Below, piece after piece: positions 31,370 to 38,643 of a stretch of 64,000 bases of DNA (within the stretch, counting starts at the first letter, position 1; each line of letters begins with the position of its first letter). The notes under the pieces are model-generated. The model searched no databases. It saw only the letters and a program-made list of their open reading frames with translations, and was not told the origin of the DNA. A program made the translations under genes and the position numbers. The stretch lies in NCBI GenBank assembly GCA_030652805.1, contig JAUSPT010000054.1:1-64000 (forward strand), written 5' to 3'. The stretch comes from a bacterium. Its GTDB lineage: Bacteria > JAHJDO01.

Positions 31370-31680
31370 TAATGTCTTAACTCCTCTAGGATAGTTTTTA
31401 TAGCACTCTCTTGTTTGAGTTGAGCCTTTTGCTCAAGCGCAGACAGATATTCGGCATTATTTTCGCGTATTTTTTTGACTTGCGCTTTAGCCTGTATATC
31501 AGCTTTTGCCAGTATCTTTTTCGCTTCTTCCCTTGCATTTGCGGCAGCCTTTTCAATATAAGCTGATGCATACTTTTGAGCATTTTTTAGATTGGTACTT
31601 GTTAGGTGTTTTCCTTTTTCTATAAGCTTTGATGCTTTTTGCTCAGCTTGTTTTACCCTCTCTATTACTTCTTCTATCAA
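31369..31680 (-). CDS. V/A-type ATPase subunit H/G (peripheral stalk coiled coil)
   Basis: The 103-residue, almost wholly coiled-coil protein (IEEVIERVKQAEQKASKLIEKGK, AREEAKKILAKADIQAKAQ) begins the ATPase operon, where the G/H stalk subunit is usually found. The start is a TTG with GGGAGAT five bases upstream. Coiled coils align poorly, so the call depends mainly on position and size. Confidence 0.8.
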   Translation of the reverse strand: MIEEVIERVKQAEQKASKLIEKGKHLTSTNLKNAQKYASAYIEKAAANAREEAKKILAKADIQAKAQVKKIRENNAEYLSALEQKAQLKQESAIKTILEELRH

Positions 31681-31718
31681 AACTATCTCCCATTACATAT
31701 AAGACATACACTGGCGCT

Positions 31719-31748
31719 ATGTTAGCATAAATATTGTGAGAGGGTCAA
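31719..31748 (-). promoter_or_regulatory. Predicted promoter of the V/A-ATPase operon
   Basis: On the minus strand, TTGACC (31748-31743) and TAACAT (31724-31719) are separated by 18 bp. The first gene of the operon starts at 31680. Confidence 0.45.
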
Positions 31749-31765
31749 GCGCATTTCGGCAAAAG

Positions 31766-31817
31766 AATAGGGCCTACAAAATCCAGAATATTTTACCTAG
31801 AAAATATAAGCCCTATT
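31766..31817. repeat. Nested inverted repeat between the ATPase operon and the exported-protein gene
   Basis: The outer arms AATAGGGC (31766-31773) and GCCCTATT (31810-31817) are perfect inverted copies. Inside is a second hairpin, ATATTTT (31788-31794) and AAAATAT (31801-31807) with a 6-nt loop. It begins just after the stop of the minus-strand gene at 31826 and may end its transcript, separating it from the ATPase promoter. Confidence 0.6.
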
Positions 31818-31825
31818 AGAGAAAG

Positions 31826-32299
31826 CTATTTCTTCTTTTTTAGTTTAACCTTGCCTGCTACCTTTTTAGTCTTAGCTGCTATCTTATTCATGAATGTTTC
31901 CGGCCCTTCGCTAGCAAGTTCCTTCAGCAGTTTTCCTCTTTTACCCAAAGATCCTGCAGTAGCTTTAACCTTCTTGCATCCCTTTATTGCGTTTTCGCAT
32001 TTGATTATAGATGCTTTAGCATCAGCTATTACAGCTTCATCTTTATCAATTTCAGCAATAGCTATTTTCTTCTTGCATTCCTTAATACATGCTTTCGCCT
32101 CGTCTATAATGGGCTTAACCTCTGAGGTCATCTTACCGCTTAAGTCTTCCATATCTACGCCGCAGGATGTTAGAGCTTTACAGCAGTCATCCAATATCTT
32201 ATCGCCTTTAGCTTCCAATTCTCCAGCAAAGACCACTGATGTAGATATCATAAGACCAATAGCTAATACAATTGTAAGAACTGTACCTGTTAATTTCAT
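31826..32299 (-). CDS. Small exported Cys-rich helical protein of unknown function
   Basis: The 157-residue product has a clear Sec signal peptide (MKLTGTVLTIVLAIGLMISTS, cleavage likely after VVFA). The mature part is a helical, Lys/Glu-rich chain with seven cysteines, including a CC pair, C-x3-C (ACIKEC) and C-x6-C, and ends in a polylysine tail. I do not recognise a family. The ATG at 32299 is chosen over a GTG at 32308 because it gives an ideal signal peptide and spacing to AAAGGGGG. The promoter is a perfect consensus, so the gene should be strongly expressed. Cysteine spacing could support disulfides or metal binding; no CxxCH haem motif is present. Confidence 0.7.
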   Translation of the reverse strand: MKLTGTVLTIVLAIGLMISTSVVFAGELEAKGDKILDDCCKALTSCGVDMEDLSGKMTSEVKPIIDEAKACIKECKKKIAIAEIDKDEAVIADAKASIIKCENAIKGCKKVKATAGSLGKRGKLLKELASEGPETFMNKIAAKTKKVAGKVKLKKKK

Positions 32300-32345
32300 A
32301 TGTCTCACCCCCTTTCCTTAATAGCGTTCTTGTAACTCATCGGTG

Positions 32346-32374
32346 ATTATAGGGCTCGTCAGATACTTTGTCAA
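32346..32374 (-). promoter_or_regulatory. Perfect consensus sigma70 promoter
   Basis: On the minus strand, TTGACA (32374-32369), a 17-bp spacer and TATAAT (32351-32346) match the consensus at all twelve positions. It drives the exported Cys-rich gene, leaving a leader of about 40 bases with a strong ribosome-binding site. Confidence 0.85.
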
Positions 32375-32382
32375 TACGAACT

Positions 32383-32411
32383 TTGATTTTATTGGCGCAA
32401 TGTGATATCTT
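32383..32411 (+). promoter_or_regulatory. Possible promoter of the LOG-family gene
   Basis: TTGATT (32383-32388) and TATCTT (32406-32411) are spaced 17 bp and lie 26 bp before the ATG at 32437. The site is divergent from, and close to, the strong minus-strand promoter. Confidence 0.35.
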
Positions 32412-32436
32412 AAATAAGAAAAAAGGGGTAATTATT

Positions 32437-33093
32437 ATGCATATAGAGAATTTTAAATCTGATGATACATGGCGTGTTTTCAGGATAATGGCAGAGTTTA
32501 TAGAGGGATTTGAAATATTATCCGGAGTAGGCAAAGCCGTAAGCATTTTCGGCTCTTCCAGAGTAAAAACTGATGATAAATATTATAAAATGGCTGAAGA
32601 GCTGGCAGCGATACTTGTAAAAGAAGGCTATGCCATTATCAGCGGCGGCGGGCCCGGGATAATGGAAGCTGCTAACAAAGGCGCATTTAAAGCAGGCGGA
32701 GAATCAATAGGATTGAACATTGAAATACCACGAGAACAAAAGCCAAACAAGTTTGTCAAAACTCTTCTTAACTTCAGATATTTCTTTTGCAGAAAGGTAA
32801 TGTTTGTTAAGTATGCTTCTGCATATGTTGTATTTCCAGGCGGTTACGGAACAATGGATGAATTCTTTGAGGCGCTTACATTAATACAAACCAAAAGAAT
32901 CAAATCTTTTCCTGTAATTTTGGTAGGAGAGGAATACTGGAAAGAGTTGGTTGAATGGATTAATGGAGAACTTGTCAGACGAAAGTATATTTCTAAAAAA
33001 GATACAAATATTTTCCATGTTGCAGACACTTCTCAGGAAGTAATAAAGGTTATAAAAGATTTTTACAAAAGAAATACATACACTCCCGTCTGA
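32437..33093 (+). CDS. LOG-family (TIGR00730-type) Rossmann-fold nucleoside-monophosphate hydrolase
   Basis: The 218-residue protein carries SGGGPGIMEAANKGAF and FPGGYGTMDEFFEAL, the PGGxGTxxE active-site motif. LOG proteins release ribose-5-phosphate from (cytokinin) nucleoside monophosphates; many were misnamed lysine decarboxylases. The ATG at 32437 has AAAAGGGG in front; an earlier TTG at 32368 would add 23 non-family residues. Its last 35 bases overlap the probable start of uvrC, suggesting coupling. Confidence 0.9.
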   Translation: MHIENFKSDDTWRVFRIMAEFIEGFEILSGVGKAVSIFGSSRVKTDDKYYKMAEELAAILVKEGYAIISGGGPGIMEAANKGAFKAGGESIGLNIEIPREQKPNKFVKTLLNFRYFFCRKVMFVKYASAYVVFPGGYGTMDEFFEALTLIQTKRIKSFPVILVGEEYWKELVEWINGELVRRKYISKKDTNIFHVADTSQEVIKVIKDFYKRNTYTPV

Positions 33094-34681
33094 TTGTGGA
33101 GTATATATATTTAAAGATAAAAATGAGAAAGTCATATATGTAGGTAAAGCTGCGTCGCTCAAAGCTCGTGTTAGATCATACTTTCAAATATCCCCAGTTT
33201 ACCCAATTCAAAATTCAAAATTAGTTAAAGAGATTGCAGATATAGATTATATTGTAACAAAATCTTCTGCAGAAGCCTTAAATTTAGAAAGCAACTTAAT
33301 AAAAGAATACAAACCCAAATTTAACCTCAGATTGAAAGATGACAAAAAATATCCTTATATAAAGATAAGTAAATATGAGGAGTTCCCAAGGATCTCTCTT
33401 ACAAGAGACCTTACAGATAAAAAAGCAGCCTATTATGGCCCTTATACTGACGTTACAGGGGTAAAGAAAACTCTGCGATTAATCAAAAACCTGTTTCCAA
33501 TTAGAAATTGCAACAAGAAGTTAGACTCTCATAAATTAGAGCGGCCGTGTCTTAATTATTATATGAAACAATGTAGCGCTCCGTGTGCAGGTAAGATTAC
33601 AAGAGAGCAGTATCAGAAATTGGTCAATAGTGTGGGAATGTTTTTGGAAGGCAGAATGAACGAGGTCCTTCGCTCTCTAAAGAAACAAATGAAACTGGTC
33701 AGCAAGAATCAGCAGTATGAATTAGCTGTGAAGCTCAGAGAAAAAGCAAAAAATATTGAAAAAATCACAGAGAAACAAAAAGTGAATTTACTTTCTACCA
33801 AGGATGATGATTATATTGGAATAGCAAAAAGCGACGAAAAAGCTATTTACATATGTATGCTTATGGTTAGAAGGGGGAAGTTAATTGGTCAAGAGAACTT
33901 CCTGCTGGGACCTAATAATATGTTTTCAGATGCGGAGATACTGGAATCGTTTATTAAGCAATTCTATTCTAAAACCAGTTTTATTCCCGCAACAATAAAT
34001 GTGCCTTTTGATATTAAAGACAAATCTATTATAGAGGATTGGCTGCAAAGTAAGATTGAGCATAAAGTAGTCCTACATGTTCCAAAAAGAGGAACTGGAT
34101 TTGAACTTCTGAATATGGCCAGCAAGAATGCAAAGTTAAAATTAGAATCAAGCTTTCTGGAGAAAAAGAAGGTCGATATATTGAAGTCTCTGAAAAAAAT
34201 TCTAAAAAGTCCTACTATTCCGTATATAATTGAGGGGTTTGATGTGTCTAATATAAGCGGCAAGGAAGCTGTAGGAGCAATGGTCAGCTTTAGAGGGGGT
34301 GAGCCGGATAAAAATAACTGGAGAAGGTTTAAGATAAAACAGACATGCGGCATGGATGATTATGCCATGATGCGAGAGATAGTGCACAGAAGGTATTCTC
34401 GTCTGTTAGACGAGTGTGGTCAAATGCCGGATTTAATTTTAATAGATGGCGGAAGAGGACACCTCTCGTCAGCTGCAGATGAAATTAGTAAATTAGGTAT
34501 AGATGATGTTTGTATTATAGCTCTGGCAAAGGAACAGGAGCATATATTCATCAAGAACAAATCAAAGCCTATTGTCCTGCCTCGAGATTCGAAAGAATTG
34601 CAGCTGCTTCAGCATATTCGCGACGAGGCCCACAGATTTGCACACAGTTATCATAAGAAGTTAAGAGACAAAATTCCTTAG
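33059..34681 (+). CDS. uvrC: Excinuclease ABC subunit C, lacking normal start codon and C-terminal HhH domain
   Basis: UvrC makes both incisions in nucleotide excision repair. The GIY-YIG nuclease domain is encoded from about 33098 (GVYIFKDKNEKVIYVGKAASL). It is followed by a 4-Cys cluster site (CNKKL...CLNYYMKQCSAPC), a UVR motif (ELAVKLREKAKN) and the RNase H-like domain (EGFDVSNISGKEAVGAMV, LILIDGGRGHLSS). No ATG, GTG or TTG occurs in frame before about residue 90; the frame opens after a TAA at 33053. I place the start at ATT (33059), which has AAAGG nine bases ahead and gives a normal N-terminal length. The protein ends right after HIRDEAHRFAHSYHKKLRDKIP, so the (HhH)2 domain is missing. 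The 3' end overlaps the convergent FAH gene by 21 bp. Confidence 0.85.
   Translation: MFTKEIHTLPSDCGVYIFKDKNEKVIYVGKAASLKARVRSYFQISPVYPIQNSKLVKEIADIDYIVTKSSAEALNLESNLIKEYKPKFNLRLKDDKKYPYIKISKYEEFPRISLTRDLTDKKAAYYGPYTDVTGVKKTLRLIKNLFPIRNCNKKLDSHKLERPCLNYYMKQCSAPCAGKITREQYQKLVNSVGMFLEGRMNEVLRSLKKQMKLVSKNQQYELAVKLREKAKNIEKITEKQKVNLLSTKDDDYIGIAKSDEKAIYICMLMVRRGKLIGQENFLLGPNNMFSDAEILESFIKQFYSKTSFIPATINVPFDIKDKSIIEDWLQSKIEHKVVLHVPKRGTGFELLNMASKNAKLKLESSFLEKKKVDILKSLKKILKSPTIPYIIEGFDVSNISGKEAVGAMVSFRGGEPDKNNWRRFKIKQTCGMDDYAMMREIVHRRYSRLLDECGQMPDLILIDGGRGHLSSAADEISKLGIDDVCIIALAKEQEHIFIKNKSKPIVLPRDSKELQLLQHIRDEAHRFAHSYHKKLRDKIP
33207..33222. repeat. TTCAAAA heptamer, 2 copies, in uvrC
   Basis: Two TTCAAAA units plus TT lie in frame between the GIY-YIG strand motifs and encode IQNSKL. 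This short stretch is not part of the usual UvrC pattern. The same unit and peptide recur in the radical SAM gene at 44820. Confidence 0.6.
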
Positions 34682-35416
34682 TCTTCCGACTTTCTCAATA
34701 ACTACTTCTACCTTGTCTCCGCGTTTCAGGGGACCTATCCCAGAGGGAGTGCCTGTAGCTATTATATCTCCTGGGAAAAGGGTCATGACTTTTGAGATGA
34801 AACTTACAAGTTTTTGAACATTAAAAATCAAGTTGCTTGTACTTGACGATTGCTTTAATTGGCCGTTTAAGAAAAGTGCTATTTTTAGATCATCAGGATT
34901 TATATCTGTTACAATGCATGGGCCTATAGGGCAGAATGTGTCAAATGATTTAGCTCTTGTCCATTGCCCGTCTTTTTTTTGAAGATCTCGCGCAGTAACA
35001 TCATTCAAGCATGTATATCCAAATATTTCCATTTTATCTTTGATTACTACCGCCAATTCTGCTTCATAATCTACACGCCTGCTCATTTTTGGATATATAA
35101 TATTATCGTCAGGTCCTATAACAGAAGTACTTGGTTTCATAAATAAAACAGGCTCGTCAGGTATTTTCATGCCAAGTTCTTTTGCATGGTCTATGTAATT
35201 GAGTCCTACAGCAACTACTTTGCCAGGTAAACATGGAGCCAGTATCTTTACATTCTTAATACTGTATTTTTTCTCAGTAACTTTGAATTCTGTAAAAATG
35301 TCGCCGTCTATTTCTATAATAACATCCTGCTCAATCAGACCATATTTGGAGAGACTGCTATCAATTGAGAATCTTGCGTATTTTTTCAACTTTTTATTCT
35401 GAAATAATGATTGCAT
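34661..35416 (-). CDS. Fumarylacetoacetate hydrolase (FAH) family protein
   Basis: The product of about 251 residues has the FAH fold motifs: VVAVGLNYIDHAKELG, FMKPSTSVIGP, the metal-binding DYEAELAVVI, WTRAKSFDTFCPIGP and TGTPSGIGPLKRGD. Family members hydrolyse or decarboxylate beta-diketo or 2-hydroxy-dienoate acids using Mg2+; the substrate is not evident. The start is uncertain: ATG 35416 overlaps the ferredoxin gene by 23 bases, and a TTG at 35389 just after the ferredoxin stop would give the usual family N-terminus. It is co-oriented with ferredoxin and convergent with uvrC. Confidence 0.88.
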   Translation of the reverse strand: MQSLFQNKKLKKYARFSIDSSLSKYGLIEQDVIIEIDGDIFTEFKVTEKKYSIKNVKILAPCLPGKVVAVGLNYIDHAKELGMKIPDEPVLFMKPSTSVIGPDDNIIYPKMSRRVDYEAELAVVIKDKMEIFGYTCLNDVTARDLQKKDGQWTRAKSFDTFCPIGPCIVTDINPDDLKIALFLNGQLKQSSSTSNLIFNVQKLVSFISKVMTLFPGDIIATGTPSGIGPLKRGDKVEVVIEKVGRLRNFVS

Positions 35417-35582
35417 CAACTGGACAGTTTTCAGTAGCTTCCTTGACTGCACTAACTAGATTTTCCGGCACTTCTTCTACTTTTACTGCAGCAATATCTT
35501 CCGGCATTTCAAAGACATCAGGACAGTCATCTGCACATAGCCCGCATCCAACACAATCTTCTTTATTGATACTAACTTTCAT
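35394..35582 (-). CDS. Ferredoxin, single [4Fe-4S] cluster
   Basis: The 62-residue protein has C10-VG-C13-GL-C16-ADD-C20-P and a distal C53-P-VDAI. This is the pattern of mono-cluster ferredoxins such as that of Thermotoga, where Cys20 is not a cluster ligand. It carries low-potential electrons in anaerobic metabolism. AACAGGAGGACTT precedes the ATG. A TATAAT box is present upstream on the minus strand (35626-35621), without a good -35. Confidence 0.93.
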   Translation of the reverse strand: MKVSINKEDCVGCGLCADDCPDVFEMPEDIAAVKVEEVPENLVSAVKEATENCPVDAIIISE

Positions 35583-35679
35583 ATCTAAGTCCTCCTGTTA
35601 AGTTTTTTATTATATTAGGAATTATATCTAAAAACAAAAATTCGTAAAGAATATTCTTGTTTTTATGATTGTTCCAAAG

Positions 35680-35708
35680 TTGATATTTGGTGAGCATTAT
35701 GCTATACA
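35680..35708 (+). promoter_or_regulatory. Predicted promoter of aroE, giving a nearly leaderless transcript
   Basis: TTGATA (35680-35685) and TATACA (35703-35708) are spaced 17 bp. The expected start point, about seven bases downstream, coincides with the aroE ATG at 35715. Confidence 0.45.
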
Positions 35709-35714
35709 GGGTGC

Positions 35715-36569
35715 ATGGATACAAAAACTCAACTTTGTGCTGTTATTGGGAATCCTATAGGACATTCTTTGTCTCCTGCCATACATAATGCAGCGTTTGA
35801 TCATCTTGGACTTAATTATGTTTATGTTGCATTTAAAGTTGAAGATGTATCTTCTGCAATAGCCGGCGTAAGAGGCTTAGGAATAAGAGGATTAAGTGTA
35901 ACTATTCCACATAAAGTAGAAGTAATAAAATATCTTGATGAGATTGATGAAATTGCAATGCAAATAGGCTCAGTCAATACCATTGTTAACGAAAACAGGA
36001 ATCTGAAAGGATACACCACTGATGGAACTGCAGCAGTGCGTTCGTTAAAAGAAAAGGGTGTTGATATCAGGGGTAAAAAAATCTTAATTTTAGGCTCTGG
36101 CGGTGCTGCACGAGCAATTGCATTTACGCTTATTATGAAAGAAAAACCTGCCTCTCTTGTAATTGGTGGAATCATAAAGGATGAACTAGATAAGTTAGTT
36201 CAAGATGTTAAAGGGTTTGGCTCGTTAGACAGTAGATATCTAACTGGGTTCATTACAAATGGGAAGTCTCTTGAAAAGCGGCTGCAAGATGTTGATATTT
36301 TAATACAATGCACACCTGTTGGAATGTATCCGGGAATTGATGACACTCCTGTTCTAAAGAGATTATTAAGGAGTTCATTAACAGTTTTTGATATTATTTA
36401 CACCCCTCTTAAGACACGTCTTGCGAGAGATGCGGAAGAGACTGGATGTGTTGTAGTATCAGGAATTGATATGTTCGTCTATCAAGCAGCGTTGCAGTTT
36501 GAGCTTTGGACAGATAGGCCGGCCCCAATTGACATTATGAAAAAAGCTTTATTAGAAAATCTAAAATAA
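35715..36569 (+). CDS. aroE: Shikimate dehydrogenase (NADP)
   Basis: The 284-residue enzyme reduces 3-dehydroshikimate. Substrate-site residues appear in GNPIGHSLSPAIHN, TIPHKVEV (catalytic Lys), GSVNTIVN and YTTDGTAA, and the cofactor loop is LGSGGAARAIAF. The C-terminal GIDMFVYQAALQFELWT is also characteristic. Little ribosome-binding sequence precedes the ATG. It heads an aroE-nagB-aroK run, although nagB is not a pathway partner. Confidence 0.95.
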   Translation: MDTKTQLCAVIGNPIGHSLSPAIHNAAFDHLGLNYVYVAFKVEDVSSAIAGVRGLGIRGLSVTIPHKVEVIKYLDEIDEIAMQIGSVNTIVNENRNLKGYTTDGTAAVRSLKEKGVDIRGKKILILGSGGAARAIAFTLIMKEKPASLVIGGIIKDELDKLVQDVKGFGSLDSRYLTGFITNGKSLEKRLQDVDILIQCTPVGMYPGIDDTPVLKRLLRSSLTVFDIIYTPLKTRLARDAEETGCVVVSGIDMFVYQAALQFELWTDRPAPIDIMKKALLENLK

Positions 36570-36592
36570 TCACAGAGAAAGGAGCCCCAAAG

Positions 36593-37333
36593 ATGAAAGT
36601 CATAATTAAAGAAGATAAGGTAGAAGTTGGCAAAGAAGCTGCCAATATAGCGTGTAATGCTATTAAGAAGACTATTGAAGAAAAAGGAGAAGCAAATATT
36701 ATAGCTGCAACAGGAGCTTCTCAGTTTGAGTTTTTTGAAAGTCTTACTTCAATGCATGGTCTAGACTGGAGCAGAGTTAGAATGTTTCATCTAGACGAAT
36801 ATGTGGGTGTTTCAATAGAACATCCTGCAAGTTTTAGAAAATATTTAAAGGAAAGATTCATAGATAAAACAGGGATAAAAGAATATTATTTTTTAGACGG
36901 GGATGTAGAAAATCTTGGGAAGGAAGTGGAAAGATTAAATAACATTATAAGTAAGTATAAGATAGATATTGCCTTTGTAGGTATAGGAGAAAATGGTCAC
37001 CTGGCATTCAATGATCCGCCTGCTGATTTTGAGGAAGAAAAGCCTTATATTGTCGTAGCATTAGACGAAAAATGCAAAAAACAGCAAATGGGAGAAGGTT
37101 GGTTTAAAACAATAGATGATGTTCCTAAACAGGCAATATCGATGAGTGTCAAACAGATAATGAAATCAGAGATAATACTCTGTACTGTGCCGGACAGGAG
37201 AAAAGCAGAAGCTGTGCATCTTTGCATGGATGGAGAGATAAGCCCGCAGTATCCCGCATCAATTTTACGTGATCATAAAGAATGTTATCTTATTCTTGAT
37301 AAAGACTCTGCATCTCTTTTAGAAAACAAATAA
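36593..37333 (+). CDS. nagB: Glucosamine-6-phosphate deaminase
   Basis: The 246-residue enzyme interconverts glucosamine-6-P and fructose-6-P plus ammonia. It has MFHLDEYVG, with the catalytic Asp, and GIGENGHLAFNDPPADF, the NagB signature holding the general base. AAAGGAGCCC precedes the ATG. Its stop overlaps the aroK start by one base. It may feed or drain amino-sugar pools used by the flanking polysaccharide clusters. Confidence 0.92.
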   Translation: MKVIIKEDKVEVGKEAANIACNAIKKTIEEKGEANIIAATGASQFEFFESLTSMHGLDWSRVRMFHLDEYVGVSIEHPASFRKYLKERFIDKTGIKEYYFLDGDVENLGKEVERLNNIISKYKIDIAFVGIGENGHLAFNDPPADFEEEKPYIVVALDEKCKKQQMGEGWFKTIDDVPKQAISMSVKQIMKSEIILCTVPDRRKAEAVHLCMDGEISPQYPASILRDHKECYLILDKDSASLLENK

Positions 37334-37836
37334 TGAATATTGTTCTGATTGGTTATAGAGGCACTGGCAAATCCACTGTTGCCAGAATGCTGAACGAAAA
37401 ATTAAACATACCTGTACTTAATATGGATGAGGAAATTACAAAAAAAGCAGATATGTCAATCCCTCAGATTGTTGAGAAATTTGGATGGGATAGGTTCAGA
37501 GATATAGAATCTGAAATTGCAGAACAGGTTTCCAATATAGACAACTACATTATTGATACAGGTGGCGGAGTAATCCTGCGTGATAAGAATGTTAAAAATC
37601 TCAGGAAAAACAGCAAAGTGTTCTGGCTTAAGGCAGATGTTCCTGCAATTGTAAAAAGGATAAGACATGGAAAGCATAGGCCGTCTTTAACAGAGGGAAA
37701 AAGCTTTGTGGATGAAATAGAAGAGGTTCTCATACAAAGAAAAGAAAAATACGAAAAAGCTGCAGATTATATAATAAACACTTCTAAACTATCCCCCTCA
37801 GATGTTGCGAAAAAAATAGTATCAATTATGAGATAG
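37333..37836 (+). CDS. aroK: Shikimate kinase
   Basis: The 167-residue P-loop kinase has the Walker A GYRGTGKST, the shikimate-binding MDEEITKKADMSIPQIVEKFGWDRFRDIE split over two motifs, TGGGVILR and the lid Arg region KHRPSL. It phosphorylates shikimate two steps after AroE. The 3' end overlaps the convergent PHP gene by 11 bp. Confidence 0.94.
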   Translation: MNIVLIGYRGTGKSTVARMLNEKLNIPVLNMDEEITKKADMSIPQIVEKFGWDRFRDIESEIAEQVSNIDNYIIDTGGGVILRDKNVKNLRKNSKVFWLKADVPAIVKRIRHGKHRPSLTEGKSFVDEIEEVLIQRKEKYEKAADYIINTSKLSPSDVAKKIVSIMR

Positions 37837-38632
37837 GAACAGCTCTTGCCGTCCCACCGACCATAGGTTTACATTCAGGCTGCCAGATTCGATCTTGAGA
37901 TAAGCCAAGTCGTTCTATAACTTGCCATGTACTTTGAATCGCTGCAAGATGGCTGATGTCATGAGCATCTGACCCCAAAGAGAAAATGACTCCTTCCTCT
38001 GCAAGAATTGACAGGTAATCAAAATATTCTTTTACATAGTCATGGCTAAATGCTGGATTCTTCAGATTGGCACACCCATTTATCTCTATAGCCGTTCCTG
38101 TTTCTCTTGCGACCTGTCCAAGCTCTCGCACATAGGTCTCGGGAACAGCTTTCATTGAATTGAACCATGGCCATCCATTTTTGTCAAATTCACCTTTCCC
38201 AAACCAATATGGATGTACCAGGACCTGCACAAGAGGATCTTGGCATGTTTTTAAATGATGTTTGTGTTGAGTATCAACCAGTTTCTTTATGTCATATTCC
38301 TTCAGGTACGTGGAGTGTATCCCACCTATTGCGAACTGAAATCCATATTTCTCTTTGACTTCCTGGTTGAAGGCAAATTCCTGGTTATATCCAGTAAAAT
38401 TCAATTCCACACCAAAATAGACCTTTATCTTCGTATCTAATTTTTCAATATCTTTTCGGATAGGGACATGAAGTTGCAACTTATCAAGGGAGTTCAGATG
38501 GTCTGTTATCGCCATGGAGGTAACTCCCAATCGTTCACATTCATTTACAATAGAAGAGACCTCCATCGTGGAATTTCCACAACCTAAATATTTTGTGTGA
38601 ATGTGAAAGTCATATTTTGAAGATTTAGTCAT
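37826..38632 (-). CDS. PHP-domain phosphoesterase
   Basis: The 268-residue PHP protein shows the metal-site motifs HIHTKY, AITDHLN, GVELNF, GGIHSTY, VHPYW and GSDAHD in the expected order. Relatives include histidinol-phosphatase HisK and other trinuclear-metal phosphoesterases. No his genes are nearby, so the substrate stays open. The ATG at 38632 is chosen because GAGGAG lies just in front; a longer frame to 38689 runs into the transporter gene. It follows the EamA transporter in one transcription unit. Confidence 0.88.
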   Translation of the reverse strand: MTKSSKYDFHIHTKYLGCGNSTMEVSSIVNECERLGVTSMAITDHLNSLDKLQLHVPIRKDIEKLDTKIKVYFGVELNFTGYNQEFAFNQEVKEKYGFQFAIGGIHSTYLKEYDIKKLVDTQHKHHLKTCQDPLVQVLVHPYWFGKGEFDKNGWPWFNSMKAVPETYVRELGQVARETGTAIEINGCANLKNPAFSHDYVKEYFDYLSILAEEGVIFSLGSDAHDISHLAAIQSTWQVIERLGLSQDRIWQPECKPMVGGTARAVPIS

Positions 38633-38643
38633 TTCATTTCTCC

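Noticed and set aside
31826-32299. Multihaem cytochrome for the Cys-rich exported protein
   Set aside because: No CxxCH motif occurs, and histidines are absent from the mature part.
33332-34681. A TTG start at 33332 for uvrC
   Set aside because: It would remove the complete GIY-YIG domain, which is encoded without a break in the same frame upstream and is clearly conserved.
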